Shown here piece after piece: positions 51,381-61,346 of a stretch of DNA of 64,000 nt; position 1 is the first letter of the stretch, and the number at the start of each line of letters is the position of its first letter. Source of the stretch: Candidatus Dechloromonas phosphorivorans (GTDB lineage: Bacteria > Pseudomonadota > Gammaproteobacteria > Burkholderiales > Rhodocyclaceae); contig JADKBR010000015.1 in assembly GCA_016714975.1 (NCBI GenBank), forward strand, positions 62,001-126,000, given 5' to 3'. Under the pieces are notes generated by a model, which did no database searches, was not told where the DNA came from, and was given only the letters and a program-made list of their open reading frames with translations. The position numbers and the translations under genes were made by a program.

Positions 51381-52242
51381 TAACCCCCGGACCACAGCCA
51401 GACCCAATCCCAAGCCGGCGCCGAAACATGGCTGGGCGATGGGCGCGGTACTGGCCGTCGCCTGCATCACCGTCATGACGGCCCCGCCCGCCCAGGCGCT
51501 TCAACTTGTTGAGACCAGTGACGGCGCCGCGGTCGAAGCCATCCTGTCGATCCGGGAGCCAACCCGCATCCGCATCGAAGGCGCATCGATCACCGATGTC
51601 TTTGGCAATATCCATTCGAGCCAATGCGGCATGGCGGCGGTGCTTCCCGCCAGCCCGGGCATAACGCCCGCCGGTACGGGTTCATCACCGATCAATCCGG
51701 CCGGCGAGATCGCCCTGACCTGCGACCGCGACAAGGGCGAAATCTATGTCCGTCCGGTCGGCGATTCGGCCAAACCGATCAATCTCTTCGTCGCATCAGC
51801 CAACGCCACCTACACGTTACTGCTACGCCGTTCGGATACGCCGGCCGACACCATCGTCATCCGCGACAGGACACCGAAGACCTTGAAGCATGCGCCATCA
51901 GCCCCAGCCAGCCCGTCGCCCAACCAGGTACGGGCCATGAAGGCGCTGTTGGTGGCTATGGCTTCGGATCGGGTACCGCCGGATATCCGGGTCGAAGAGA
52001 CCCACGGCACGCTCCCGTTGTGGAACGAGGTACGATTTTCCCGGGTGCGCCAGTACGAGGGGCGCGGCCTGGTCGGCGAGAAATACGTGCTGCAGAACAT
52101 CAGCGATGCCCCCATGGTGTTGGCCGAACCGGAATTCGACCGCGAGCAAGGCAACGTCGTCGGCATTGCCGTCGAGTACCACAATCTACGCCCCGGCGAG
52201 AGCACCAGCGTCTATGTAATCCGCCGCGGAGAGACGCCATGA
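51367..52242 (+). CDS. traK: Type-F conjugation protein TraK (secretin-like)
   Basis: 291 residues with an N-terminal membrane or signal segment (GAVLAVACITVMTAPPAQAL). A beta-rich domain follows with GEIYVRPVG, PINLFVASANATYTLLL and the C-terminal block GRGLVGEKYVLQNISDAPMV ending SVYVIRR. TraK is the outer-membrane VirB9-like part of the F-type core complex with TraB and TraV. It overlaps traB by four bases. Confidence 0.85.
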   Translation: MSATDNPRTTARPNPKPAPKHGWAMGAVLAVACITVMTAPPAQALQLVETSDGAAVEAILSIREPTRIRIEGASITDVFGNIHSSQCGMAAVLPASPGITPAGTGSSPINPAGEIALTCDRDKGEIYVRPVGDSAKPINLFVASANATYTLLLRRSDTPADTIVIRDRTPKTLKHAPSAPASPSPNQVRAMKALLVAMASDRVPPDIRVEETHGTLPLWNEVRFSRVRQYEGRGLVGEKYVLQNISDAPMVLAEPEFDREQGNVVGIAVEYHNLRPGESTSVYVIRRGETP

Positions 52243-53609
52243 CGACGCCGCGTCAGTGGATGCAAACGCTGCGGGGCTTACCGCAGCAATTGCTGCAGCA
52301 CCTCTCCCCGAGGCAACGCCAGTACGCCATGCTCGGCGCCCTGCTGGCCGGCGGCGTCGGGCTGCTCTGGTCTATTTTCGCATTCACGGCGAGCAGTCCG
52401 CCAGCGAGCAGCGCGCAACCCGCCGCCGGGCCAGCCAGTTCGGTCACCAATATCGGTGTGATGTCACCCGGCGCCCAGGTCAATCCGGTCGATCAGTGGG
52501 TCGGCACGGCCGGGCGCAAGCTTGCGCAGTACGAGAACGAACGCGAAGAACAGGGACGACTCAACAAGGATCGCCAAACCTTCGAAGCGAAAACGATGCA
52601 ACGCTTTGCCGAACTGGAACAGCGACTGACTTCGACCCAGCAGGCTGCAGCGACGCCCCTGCCGTCGACTCCACTCCCGACCATACCACCGGCGGCGAGC
52701 CTGCCCCCAGCGCCGCCACCGTCCAGGGGCTTGCCCACCGGAGCAATGCCGAGTGGCACGCCAGGCGACCTGCTGGCGCCGAGTCCACTTACTGTGCCAA
52801 CGCCAGCGATTACCCGGATTAGCGTGGCCGAGCGCTCCCTGCTCGCCAGCACGGGAGAGAAAGCAGAGCGCGCCGCCGGGGCTGGATCACAAACCACCCG
52901 AACCGTATCCACCTTCCTGCCCGTCAGCTTTACCCGTGGCACGCTATTGGGTGGCCTGGATGCACCGACCGGCGGTCAATCGCAATCTAATCCGCACCCG
53001 GTCCTGATCCGTCTTTCAGACAACTCCTTCCTGCCCAACCGCTTCCGAGCCGAATACCGGGAGTGCTTCGTGGTGGCCGCCGGCTATGGCGACATCAGTT
53101 CCGAGCGGGCCTACCTGCGGACCGAGAGTCTGTCTTGTGTGCGCACTGACGGTGCAACGCTGGAAGTCAAGATTCAGGGCTCGATCTACGGCGAGGATGG
53201 CAAGGTCGGCATGCGCGGGCGGCTGGTCACCAAGCAGGGCCAGATGCTCGCCAACGCCTTGCTGGCCGGCGTGGTCAGCGGCATCGGCCAAGGCCTGGCC
53301 ACCTCGTCGACCGAATACAGCACCTCGGCCCTCGGCACGGTCGCCAGCGCCACCGGATCCGAAGCCTACCGCGCCGGCCTCGGCTCGGGGGTCGGCAAGG
53401 CCCTCGACCGGCTGGCTCAGTACTACATCAAGCTCGCCGAGAACACCTTCCCGGTCATCGAAGTGGACGCCGGCCGCGAGGTCGATGTGGTGATCACCAA
53501 GGGCGTGCGCATCGATGTGCCGATGACAAGCGGCGAGCCAGCTACCGCCCGCTTCGCCAATTCCCCTGAAACCCGTTATCTGGAGACCTCGGACGATGGC
53601 AACTACTAA
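52239..53609 (+). CDS. traB: Type-F conjugation protein TraB (VirB10-like)
   Basis: 456 residues from the ATG overlapping the traK stop. A membrane anchor at about 30-50 (AMLGALLAGGVGLLWSIFAF) is followed by a coiled coil and Pro-rich stretch (residues 80-200), then the VirB10-like beta barrel (PVLIRLSDNSFLPNRFRAEY; GMRGRLVTKQGQMLANALLA) and ITKGVRIDVPM. It spans the periplasm and links both membranes. It overlaps dsbC. Confidence 0.9.
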   Translation: MTTPRQWMQTLRGLPQQLLQHLSPRQRQYAMLGALLAGGVGLLWSIFAFTASSPPASSAQPAAGPASSVTNIGVMSPGAQVNPVDQWVGTAGRKLAQYENEREEQGRLNKDRQTFEAKTMQRFAELEQRLTSTQQAAATPLPSTPLPTIPPAASLPPAPPPSRGLPTGAMPSGTPGDLLAPSPLTVPTPAITRISVAERSLLASTGEKAERAAGAGSQTTRTVSTFLPVSFTRGTLLGGLDAPTGGQSQSNPHPVLIRLSDNSFLPNRFRAEYRECFVVAAGYGDISSERAYLRTESLSCVRTDGATLEVKIQGSIYGEDGKVGMRGRLVTKQGQMLANALLAGVVSGIGQGLATSSTEYSTSALGTVASATGSEAYRAGLGSGVGKALDRLAQYYIKLAENTFPVIEVDAGREVDVVITKGVRIDVPMTSGEPATARFANSPETRYLETSDDGNY

Positions 53610-54414
53610 ACCCATGCGCCGGCGAGCACTCGTCGCGGCCTTGAGCATGACAATTTTAGGTACCTGCTTCGCCGTCAATGCGGCCACGCCCGACAAGACG
53701 CAGTTGCTGACAGCCTTGCAAAAAGCCCATCCGGGGACGCAGTTCTCCAGCATCGCCCGCACGCCCATCGCCGGCCTCTACGAGGTCTGGATGAACGGCA
53801 ACGTGGCCTATGTGTCGGCCAGGCAGCCGCGCTACTTTCTCTTTGGTCATCTGTTCGATACCAAGAGCATGAGCGACCTGACCGGCCCGAAACTGGCGCA
53901 GGCCGGCAAGGCAAAAAAACCCGATGAAGCGCGCCAGAAATACCCGCCAAGCACAGCATCACCGATCCGCTTCGAACAGTTGCCTCTGAGCGATGCGGTT
54001 AAGACGGTGCGCGGTACTGGCCAGCGCCGGGTGGCGGTTTTCAGCGACCCCAATTGCCCGTACTGCAAACAGTTGGAAGCGGAGCTGGCCAGCCTCGACA
54101 ACATCACCATCTACACCTTCCTGCTGCCTTTCCTGGGCGAGACCAAACCGATCGCCATCTGGTGTGCGGCGGATCGTGCGGCGGCCTGGCGACGCCTGAT
54201 GCTGGACGGCGACGACAGCCTGCTCGACACCGGCGCCGCCTGCGACCACCCGATCAGTCGCAACCTGGCGCTGGCCCGCCAACTCGGCGTGCAAGGCACG
54301 CCCACACTGATCTGGGCGGATGGCACCCGTAGCGAAGGGTTCGTCGGACGGGCCGTGATCGAATCACGGCTCGCCCCGACCGCTTCACAAGTTGTACCGG
54401 AGAAACAGCCATGA
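53596..54414 (+). CDS. dsbC: DsbC-like disulfide isomerase of the transfer region
   Basis: 272 residues with a signal peptide (ALVAALSMTILGTCFAVNA). The DsbC N-terminal dimerisation part is followed by a thioredoxin domain with FSDPNCPYCKQLEAEL (CPYC) and the cis-Pro in GVQGTPTLIWADGTR. It helps fold Cys-rich TraN and TraU. It overlaps traB and traV. Confidence 0.9.
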   Translation: MATTKPMRRRALVAALSMTILGTCFAVNAATPDKTQLLTALQKAHPGTQFSSIARTPIAGLYEVWMNGNVAYVSARQPRYFLFGHLFDTKSMSDLTGPKLAQAGKAKKPDEARQKYPPSTASPIRFEQLPLSDAVKTVRGTGQRRVAVFSDPNCPYCKQLEAELASLDNITIYTFLLPFLGETKPIAIWCAADRAAAWRRLMLDGDDSLLDTGAACDHPISRNLALARQLGVQGTPTLIWADGTRSEGFVGRAVIESRLAPTASQVVPEKQP

Positions 54415-54992
54415 AGACGCTGATCTTGCGACTCGGTGCCGTCTGCCTGCTTCTCCCCTTGGCCGCCTGCATGAACATGTCCGGCCTGGGCGGCGACTCG
54501 AAGTACGCCTGCAAGGCACCTGATGGCGTTGCCTGCGACTCGGTATCCGGCACCTACGCCAATGCCCTTCACAACAATCTGCCCAGCCAGCAGGCCCAAC
54601 GCTCCGCTCGCCGGCAGAAAGAGACATCCGAAGAGAACGCCACCCCCACGCTTGGACGTCCTATTTCCTCGGCAACAGCCAACCTTTCCGGGATGGCCGT
54701 AACGCCGAGTCCCTTGCGCACCCAGGCCCGCATCCTGCGGCTGTGGATCAAACCCTGGGAAGACGCCGACGGCGATCTCTACGATCAGGGCTATGTCTAT
54801 GTGCAGGTGGACAACGGCCAGTGGCAGATCGACCACGTGCAACGCCAGATCCGTGATCTCTATGCCCCGCTGAAGCTGCCACCCAAGCCGGCCACGGAGG
54901 CAGCAACCGAACCCGGCGCCAGTACACCGTCGCCCCTACCGATGTTGCAACGCCCGCCGCTGTCCGGGGCCGGCGCCAACCCTGCGCAGTGA
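54411..54992 (+). CDS. traV: Type-F conjugation lipoprotein TraV
   Basis: 193 residues. The lipobox LLPLAACMNMSG puts Cys at about residue 20. Two further Cys occur in YACKAPDGVACDSVSGTY, the TraV signature. A C-terminal domain (ILRLWIKPWEDADGDLYDQG) follows, then a Pro-rich tail. It is the outer-membrane VirB7-like part of the core complex. It overlaps dsbC by four bases. Confidence 0.88.
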   Translation: MKTLILRLGAVCLLLPLAACMNMSGLGGDSKYACKAPDGVACDSVSGTYANALHNNLPSQQAQRSARRQKETSEENATPTLGRPISSATANLSGMAVTPSPLRTQARILRLWIKPWEDADGDLYDQGYVYVQVDNGQWQIDHVQRQIRDLYAPLKLPPKPATEAATEPGASTPSPLPMLQRPPLSGAGANPAQ

Positions 54993-54999
54993 GGTCAAG

Positions 55000-57568
55000 A
55001 TGAACACCGCCCACAGCGATCCCCATTTCACCCGCTCAGCGCGACCACGCCCATGCGCCGCGCTTTCCCTTCGGCGAACCGGCTGACACACCGGCCGAAC
55101 AGTTCGCCAACTGGCTGCCCTACTCTGGCTATCTCGCCGCCGAGAAGATTTTCGTGAACCGCGACAGCATGGGCGTCATGCTCGAATTGATGCCGCAGTC
55201 GGGGGCCGACGAGCGGATGGCGGAAGTGCTGATCTCGCTCTACGCCAATTGCCCGCCCGGCACCGGTATCCAGTTCCATCTCTTCGCCTCGCCGCAGGTG
55301 CGCAGCCAGTTGCGCCAGTACGCCAATCTGCGGGTCGAGGATGAGGATCAGGCCGAGCAGGCCAAACAATGGGGCCGCCCGGCGCGCAACGGAAATCTGT
55401 TCCGCAAACTGGCCCGCCAGCGCGTGGACCACCTGTTGCAGGGCGCACAGAAGTCGCTGACCGCCGGTTTCCACTACACGATCCGGGATTTCCGGCTAAT
55501 GCTGAGCGTCGCCTTCCCGGGCGACCCGGAAGACCTCAACAAACGCGACGAACTGCTCGCCCTGCGCGACTCGATGTCGTCCAGCCTGCGCTCGGCCTCG
55601 CTGCCCAATCGCGTTTGCGATGCCGCCGACCTGATCAACTGGTGTGCGCTGTTCACCAATCCCGACCGCATCTCGCAGACCGATGCGCCGGACCTCAATT
55701 ACGACGACGGCCGCGAACTGCGCGACCAGATCGTCGATTTCGACACCATCCAGGACCCGCATCCGAGCGGCCTGACCTTGTGGAAGGAAGCCAGTCCCGA
55801 TGTACTGGAGGCGCGTTTCTACTCGATCAAGAGTTTTCCGGAACGCTTTGCATTGTGGCAGATGGGATCGCTGATCGGCGACCTGATGCAGCCGGCCTTG
55901 CAGTACAGCGCCCCCTTCCTGCTGACGCTTGGCGTCCAGGTCCTCGACCCCAACCTCACCAAGTCGGTGGTCACCGCCAACCATGTACGGGCGACGCAGA
56001 ATGCCAAATCGAAGATGGCCGACGTCATGCCGGACGTCAACAAAAAGCTGCAGGACTGGACGGCGGCGGCCGATGCCATCGATACCGGCGGCAACCTGGT
56101 CAGCCTCTACCACCAGTTGGCGATATTCACCGCCCCCAACAAATCGGTCGCCGCCCACGAAGCCGCCAATGCGATCTGGCGTGGCCGCGGCTTCCAGCTC
56201 AATGCCGACGCCTACATGCATCGGCAGGCCTTGCTCGCCAGCCTGCCGATGACGCTGACCGAGAAATTCCACAAGGATCTGGTCAAGATGCGCCGCGTCA
56301 CGCGCAAGACCATGGCCAACGCCATCCATATGGCGCCGCTGATTGCCGAGTGGCGCGGCACGCGCACCCCGGCCCTGGTTTTCGGGGGGCGGCGCGGCCA
56401 GTTGATGACCCTCGACATCTTCGACAACGATCTGGGCAACTACAACTTCGCCATCATCGGTGCCCCCGGCTCGGGCAAGTCGGTGCTGATGAACGAAATG
56501 GCCTGGTCCTACCGGGCCATCGGCGCCAAGGTCTGGATGCTCGATCTTGGTCGCAGTTTCGAGAAGCTGTGCCGCAAGGCCAAGGGCACCTATATCGAGT
56601 TCCGGCCCGACGTGAACATCTGCCTGGACCCATTCACCCACATCGTCGATATCTTTGAGGACATCGACATGCTGGTGCCCGGCATCGCCAAGATGTGCTC
56701 GATGCAGCACACGCTGGAAGAGGTGCAGTACAAGGCCATCTCGGCCATGGTCCTCAAGCTCTGGCGCGAATACGGCAATGATTTGCGCATCACCGGGCTA
56801 CGCGATGCCTTCAAGAGCGGGAGCATCGAAGAACTGGGCGTCGTTGGCGACCAGCGCATCAAGGACCTCGCCATCATGCTCAACCCGTATTCGCGTGGCG
56901 GGCAATACGAACGCTTTTTCGAAGGGCGCAACAACATCGACTTCTCCAACGACTTCATCGTCATCGAGAACGAGGAACTGAAACGCCGGCCCGACTTGCA
57001 TGCGGTGGTGAACATCCTGCTGCTGCACCGGATCACCGGTGAGATGTACCTCACCCGCAACCGGCGCAAGGTGCTCTTCGTCGACGAGCTGAAACAGCAA
57101 CTGGGCGACATCGGCGCCGACGATCCGGTCAAGGCGGCGGTCATTGAGGAAGCAGCACGGCGCGCCCGCAAGTACGGCGGTGCCCTCGGCACCGCAACCC
57201 AGAGTGCCGACGATTTCTACGGCTCGACCCAGATGGAAGCGGCCTTCAACTGTTCGGACTGGGTTTTCCTGCTCCGTCAGAAACCGGAGTCCATCGAAAT
57301 GCTCGACCGCAAGGGCCGGCTGACCATGGACGAACCGAAGAAGCGGCTGTTGAACTCCCTGCGCACCGAGGCCGGCGTCTTCTCCGAGTTGTACATCTCG
57401 TCGCCGGTCGGCGAAGGCGTCGCCCGCAACATCCTCGATCCGGCCACCCATCTGCTGTTCTCCAACAAGTTGGAAGACAACGCCCCGATCGACGAATTGC
57501 GCGCCCAGGGCCTGTCCATCGACGAGGCGATCAGCGAGTTGCTGCGGCATCGGGGGCATACGGTATGA
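55000..57568 (+). pseudogene. traC: Type-F ATPase TraC, frameshift near the start
   Basis: ATG 55000 starts MNTAHSDP in one frame, which stops after 25 codons. The rest reads in the +1 frame from about 55020 (ISPAQRDHAHAPRFPFGEPA) to 57568 with no stop. One extra base in GATCCCCATT explains it. The protein of about 855 residues has Walker A in IIGAPGSGKSVLMNEM, Walker B in RRKVLFVDELKQQLG and the VirB4-like C-terminal part. It powers pilus assembly at the inner membrane. Translation from an internal start is possible. Confidence 0.85.
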
Positions 57569-57933
57569 AGCCGAATACCGCCCAGTTATTGCGCCACGGC
57601 TTGCTGACGTTACTTGTGGTGAGCGCCGCCCTGACCACCTACGACCGTTTCGTCCTGCGCCCCGCGCTGATCATCGGCGTGGTCGACGTGGCCGATGTGT
57701 ACCGCGCCAAAGAAGCCGAATTTACCCAGATCCTGACCAAGGCCAGTTCCGAGGATGACCGGCAAAAAGCCCTGTTCATGGCGCGAAGCTTTGCCCAGCG
57801 CCTGCCGGTCGCCCTTGAAGAATTGCCGCGTGAATGCGGTTGCCTGGTCGTCCTCAAGGCGGCCGTGGCCGGACCGACCCCGAATACCGTCGATCTGACG
57901 GCCGCACTGCGCAGAAAGGTGACCGCGCCATGA
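57565..57933 (+). CDS. trbI: Type-F conjugation protein TrbI
   Basis: 122 residues. One membrane helix (LLRHGLLTLLVVSAALTTYD) is followed by the conserved FVLRPALIIGVVDVADVYRA and a periplasmic domain with two Cys (ECGCLVVLKAA). F-type TrbI affects pilus length. It overlaps both neighbours by four bases. Confidence 0.78.
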   Translation: MKPNTAQLLRHGLLTLLVVSAALTTYDRFVLRPALIIGVVDVADVYRAKEAEFTQILTKASSEDDRQKALFMARSFAQRLPVALEELPRECGCLVVLKAAVAGPTPNTVDLTAALRRKVTAP

Positions 57934-58526
57934 ACAGTGATCCTCTTCAACTGGCGGTTGCCCATCCCGCCGCGAGACCCAAACACGGGCGGCGCATCCT
58001 TGGGGGTTTTGGCGACTTCCTGCGCCATGCCCGCCAGCGCTGGTACCTCTACCTGCCGATCGTCGCCATCTGGAGCCTGGCCTATGTCCGCCTCTTCATC
58101 GATGCGACACCGCGAGTACCAGTCCTTTTCAACTGGACGCCGAGCCTGCCCTATCGCGTTGCCTGGCTGCGGCATGGTCCTCATCAGTTGCAGCGGGGCG
58201 ACTTCATCGTTTTCTCCTTCGCCGGCGAGGCGCAGCATCGCTATCCGGGATTGCACGGTCAACCATTCTTCAAGATCGTGCGCGGTTTACCGGGCGATAC
58301 CGTAACCGTCAGCGGCCGGCAGGTCGCCATCAACGGCGAGGACGTCGGTGTGGCCAAGACAAAGGCCTATGACCGCCGGCCACTCGCGCCGATTGCGCCG
58401 ACCGTCATCCCGCCTCGCCACTATTACGTGCAGGGCACCAGCCCCGACTCCTTCGACTCGCGCTATCAGGAAAGTGGCCTGGTCCGGGCGGAGCAGGTGA
58501 TCGGCGTCGTGGTTCCCCTGTTCTGA
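57930..58526 (+). CDS. S26-family signal peptidase of the transfer region
   Basis: 198 residues. One membrane helix (WYLYLPIVAIWSLAYVRLF) is followed by the catalytic Ser in TPSLPYRVAW and the catalytic Lys in PFFKIVRGLPGDTV, the arrangement of TraF-type S26 peptidases (RP4 TraF, LepB). Late motif GTSPDSFDSR is also usual. It probably processes the pilin, perhaps by head-to-tail cyclisation as RP4 TraF does. The name traF is avoided because the F-type traF is another gene at 63832. Confidence 0.85.
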   Translation: MNSDPLQLAVAHPAARPKHGRRILGGFGDFLRHARQRWYLYLPIVAIWSLAYVRLFIDATPRVPVLFNWTPSLPYRVAWLRHGPHQLQRGDFIVFSFAGEAQHRYPGLHGQPFFKIVRGLPGDTVTVSGRQVAINGEDVGVAKTKAYDRRPLAPIAPTVIPPRHYYVQGTSPDSFDSRYQESGLVRAEQVIGVVVPLF

Positions 58527-58536
58527 GACCCCAGCC

Positions 58537-58935
58537 ATGCTCCGCCCCCACATTACCATCAGCTTGTTCGGCCTTCTGGAATTTTCCACCGCGTGGGCTC
58601 AGACCCCTCCGGCCGAGGTCCCATTACCAGCCCCCCATATCAGCACGCCAGTGACGCAAGGCGTTCAGCCCTCTGACCACGTGCCACTGGCCGACTATCT
58701 CGCCCTGCTCAGGCAAATCGCCCCTGCCGCCGAAGCCGGGGCGCGGGATTATCTTGCCGCTTTCGCGCGGCGCTGCGGCCGCCCCCTGACGCCGGCCGAA
58801 TTACGCCGGGCAATGGCCGACGGTGACGGCGATCCGGCACTGATGGCATTGATCCGCGCGAACCACCTGGGCGACACCGCCGGGCGTGAACAACTCGCCG
58901 GACAAATCCGCTGTCCGGGCAAGGCGGCGCGATGA
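58537..58935 (+). CDS. Exported hypothetical protein between S26 peptidase and traW
   Basis: 132 residues with a signal peptide (ISLFGLLEFSTAWAQ) and a helical domain with two Cys (RRCGRPLTP; IRCPGKAAR). It overlaps traW by four bases. In other MPF_F loci a gene of unknown function often stands here. No family is recognised. Confidence 0.6.
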   Translation: MLRPHITISLFGLLEFSTAWAQTPPAEVPLPAPHISTPVTQGVQPSDHVPLADYLALLRQIAPAAEAGARDYLAAFARRCGRPLTPAELRRAMADGDGDPALMALIRANHLGDTAGREQLAGQIRCPGKAAR

Positions 58936-59568
58936 AACGCCTGATCGTCGTCCCGTCCCTGCTCTTCGCTCTGCTGCTGGCCGCAACTGGCACGTCCGCT
59001 CTTGATCTGGGTGTCATCGGGCCGACCTATGAAATCAGCGAACCGCATCTGCTGCAAATGATCGAGCAACGCCTGCGCGACAAGGAACGCAGCGGCGAAC
59101 TCAAGCGCCTGGAAGAACAGGCCCGGGAACGCGGCATCGCAACCGTCAAGAACCCGCCGCCGGTCGCCGGCCTGCACGCGACCGAGACAGCCAGGACCTT
59201 CTACTTCGACCCGAGCTTCACGCTCGACCGCAACATCCTCGGCCCCCGGGGCGAGTTGCTGTTTGCCGCCGGCACCCGCAAGAACCCGCTGGAGGTGGTC
59301 TCGCTGTCCCGGCATCTGCTCTTTTTCGATGGGCGCGACGTGCGCCAGGTCGGCCGTGCCCGGCAGTTGATCGCCTTCTACCAGGGGCGGGTCAAGCCGA
59401 TCCTGGTCGGCGGCTCCTACCTCGACCTGATGAAGTCATGGCGCATGCCGGTCTATTTCGATCAGCAAGGTCTGCTCACCCGCCGCCTGGGCATCACTCA
59501 GGTGCCAGCCCTGGTATCGCAGGAAGGGATTGCGCCTGCGCATCGACGAACTGGAGGTCGCGCCATGA
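58932..59568 (+). pseudogene. traW: Type-F conjugation protein TraW, frameshifted end
   Basis: About 210 residues: signal peptide (LLFALLLAATGTSALDLG), the start LGVIGPTYEISEPHLLQMIE, coiled region, and a thioredoxin-like C-terminal part (VKPILVGGSYLDLMKSWRMP; FDQQGLLTRRLGITQVPALV). One base is extra near 59528: the family end reads SQEGLRLRIDELEVAP with its TGA overlapping the traU ATG. As given, the frame runs on into traU and looks like a 553-residue fusion. TraW works in pilus assembly in the periplasm. Confidence 0.8.
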
Positions 59569-60593
59569 GCCAACGCTGCTTCGTGAACAGTCTCCCTATC
59601 TCTCTGGCGCTGCTCCTCGGCCTCTACGCCCTGCCGGCCCTGGGCGCCGGCACCGCCACCTGCACCGGCAAGTTTCCGAATCCGATCACCGATATCTGCT
59701 GGTCCTGCATCCTGCCGATCAGCATTGGCAGTGCGCGCATCGCCAACTTCGGCGACCAGGAGGATACCGACAATCCACCCAATCCCGTCTGCAGTTGCCT
59801 GGTCAATCCGATCGTCGGTCTGTCCATCGGCTTCTGGGAGCCGGCACGCCATGTCGAAGTGGTGCGCAAACCCTTCTGCCTCGTCTCGCTCGGCGGCGTC
59901 GACCTCGATCCGGGCATCCCGGCCCCCGAGGCGGCCCGCTTTACCCGGCCGGAAGGCGATGGCGACGGTGGCGGTTTCTATCAGGCGCATTACTACCTGA
60001 ACCCGGTGATGTACTGGCTGGAAGTGGTCACCGACTTTCCCTGCCTGGAGAAGAGTTCCTTCGATCTGGCCTACATGACCGAGGTCGATCCCTTGTGGGC
60101 CGACGACGAACTCACCCTGATCCTCAATCCCGATGCCGTGCTGTTCGCCAATCCGGTCGCCATTGCCGCGTGCGCCGCCGATTGCGTCGCGGCCTCGGTC
60201 GGCTTCGGCATACGCGAGATGTTCTGGTGCGCCGGTTGCCAGGGCGGTATCTATCCGCTCAACGGGCACGTCCCCTACCACCTGGGTGGCGTCCGGACGG
60301 CCGCGCTGATGGCCCAGCGTTTGAGCGCCAAGATGCACCGCGAGTTGGTGGCCTGGGGCTGGCATGGCAAAGACGGGCTGTGCGGCCCGTACTTCGAGCC
60401 GGTGATGGACAAGACCGCCTACAAAACCCAGCTCACCTATCCCATTCCCAACACCGACAAGGAAGGCGGCCGCTGCTGCCAGCCCTTCGGGCGGACCACC
60501 GTGCTCTGGGGGGCCGGCAAGGAATACCCGGTACGCGGCGAGGACTTCGCCTTCATGTTGTTTCGCAAAAGGAATTGCTGTGTCGGCTACTGA
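59565..60593 (+). CDS. traU: Type-F conjugation protein TraU
   Basis: 342 residues from ATG 59565. A signal peptide (LALLLGLYALPALGAGTATC) is followed by the Cys-rich TraU body: NPITDICWSCILPISIGSAR, GVDLDPGIPAP, EMFWCAGCQGGIYPLNGHVP and the end KRNCCVGY. About 17 Cys need disulfides, for which dsbC is encoded nearby. TraU is a periplasmic mating-channel component. It is in frame with traW only because of the indel there. Confidence 0.9.
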   Translation: MSQRCFVNSLPISLALLLGLYALPALGAGTATCTGKFPNPITDICWSCILPISIGSARIANFGDQEDTDNPPNPVCSCLVNPIVGLSIGFWEPARHVEVVRKPFCLVSLGGVDLDPGIPAPEAARFTRPEGDGDGGGFYQAHYYLNPVMYWLEVVTDFPCLEKSSFDLAYMTEVDPLWADDELTLILNPDAVLFANPVAIAACAADCVAASVGFGIREMFWCAGCQGGIYPLNGHVPYHLGGVRTAALMAQRLSAKMHRELVAWGWHGKDGLCGPYFEPVMDKTAYKTQLTYPIPNTDKEGGRCCQPFGRTTVLWGAGKEYPVRGEDFAFMLFRKRNCCVGY

Positions 60594-61337
60594 CCTCCAT
60601 CGCTTCCTTGCCCCCCTGCTCCTCGGACTCAGTGCCGCGCTTGCTATCGGCAGCCCGGCCCAGGCCAGATTTCGCCGGTCGTCACGGAGGCGGACATCGA
60701 ACGAGCCCGGCGTGAGACCCCCACGGTCACCGAGCAAGACATCGAGTTGGCGCGGCAGAAGTACGCCCTGCCGAGCGATGCCGGATACCGATCCGCGCCG
60801 CAGAACAGCCCGAACCTTGAGGCGCTACCCCAACCGGCGACGCCCGTGCCGGTCGACCTGGAAGCGCTGGCTCGCGGCTATGCCGGGCAATCCGATGCGA
60901 TGACTCAGGCGCAGGGACTCGCTGCCGGGCCAGGGCTTTTCATCTTCGTCAGCCTGACCATGCCCCGCGCCACGCTGCAAGGTCTGGTCGACCAGGCGGC
61001 ACGGGCCAAGGCCACCATCGTCATCCGCGGCTTTGCCAACGGTTCGCTGCGCGACACGGTTGCCCAGGTCCAGGGCTTGATCGGCAAACGGCAGGTAGCA
61101 ATCCAGATCGATCCGCTGGCCTTCGACCGTTTCGCCATCAGCAAGGTACCCAGCTTCGTCTTGGTGCGCGACGGCACACGTCCCGTTGCCTGTGCCAGCG
61201 GCAGTTGCGCCCCTGCCGACAGTTTCCTGCGCTCAACCGGTGACGTCAGCCTGGATTACGCGCTGGAACACATGCAGCGCTCGGCGCCTGCCTTTGGTCC
61301 AGCCGCCGAACTCTTCCTGAAACGCATCAGAGGATAG
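60580..61337 (+). pseudogene. trbC: Type-F conjugation protein TrbC, one-base frameshift
   Basis: GTG 60580 overlaps the traU end and starts a signal peptide (LAPLLLGLSAALAIGSPAQA). One C is missing near 60666: the frame moves to QISPVVTEADIERARRE and then MARQKYALPS-type sequence to the stop at 61337. The thioredoxin-like TrbC domain follows (LFIFVSLTMPRATLQGLVDQ; VPSFVLVRDG). Repaired length is about 252 residues. TrbC works with TraW in pilus assembly. Confidence 0.82.
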
Positions 61338-61346
61338 GTGATCCCC

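Noticed and set aside
58932..60593. A 553-residue TraW-TraU fusion protein
   Set aside because: One base removed near 59528 restores the normal TraW end and a TGA overlapping the traU ATG. The fusion is a by-product of an indel.
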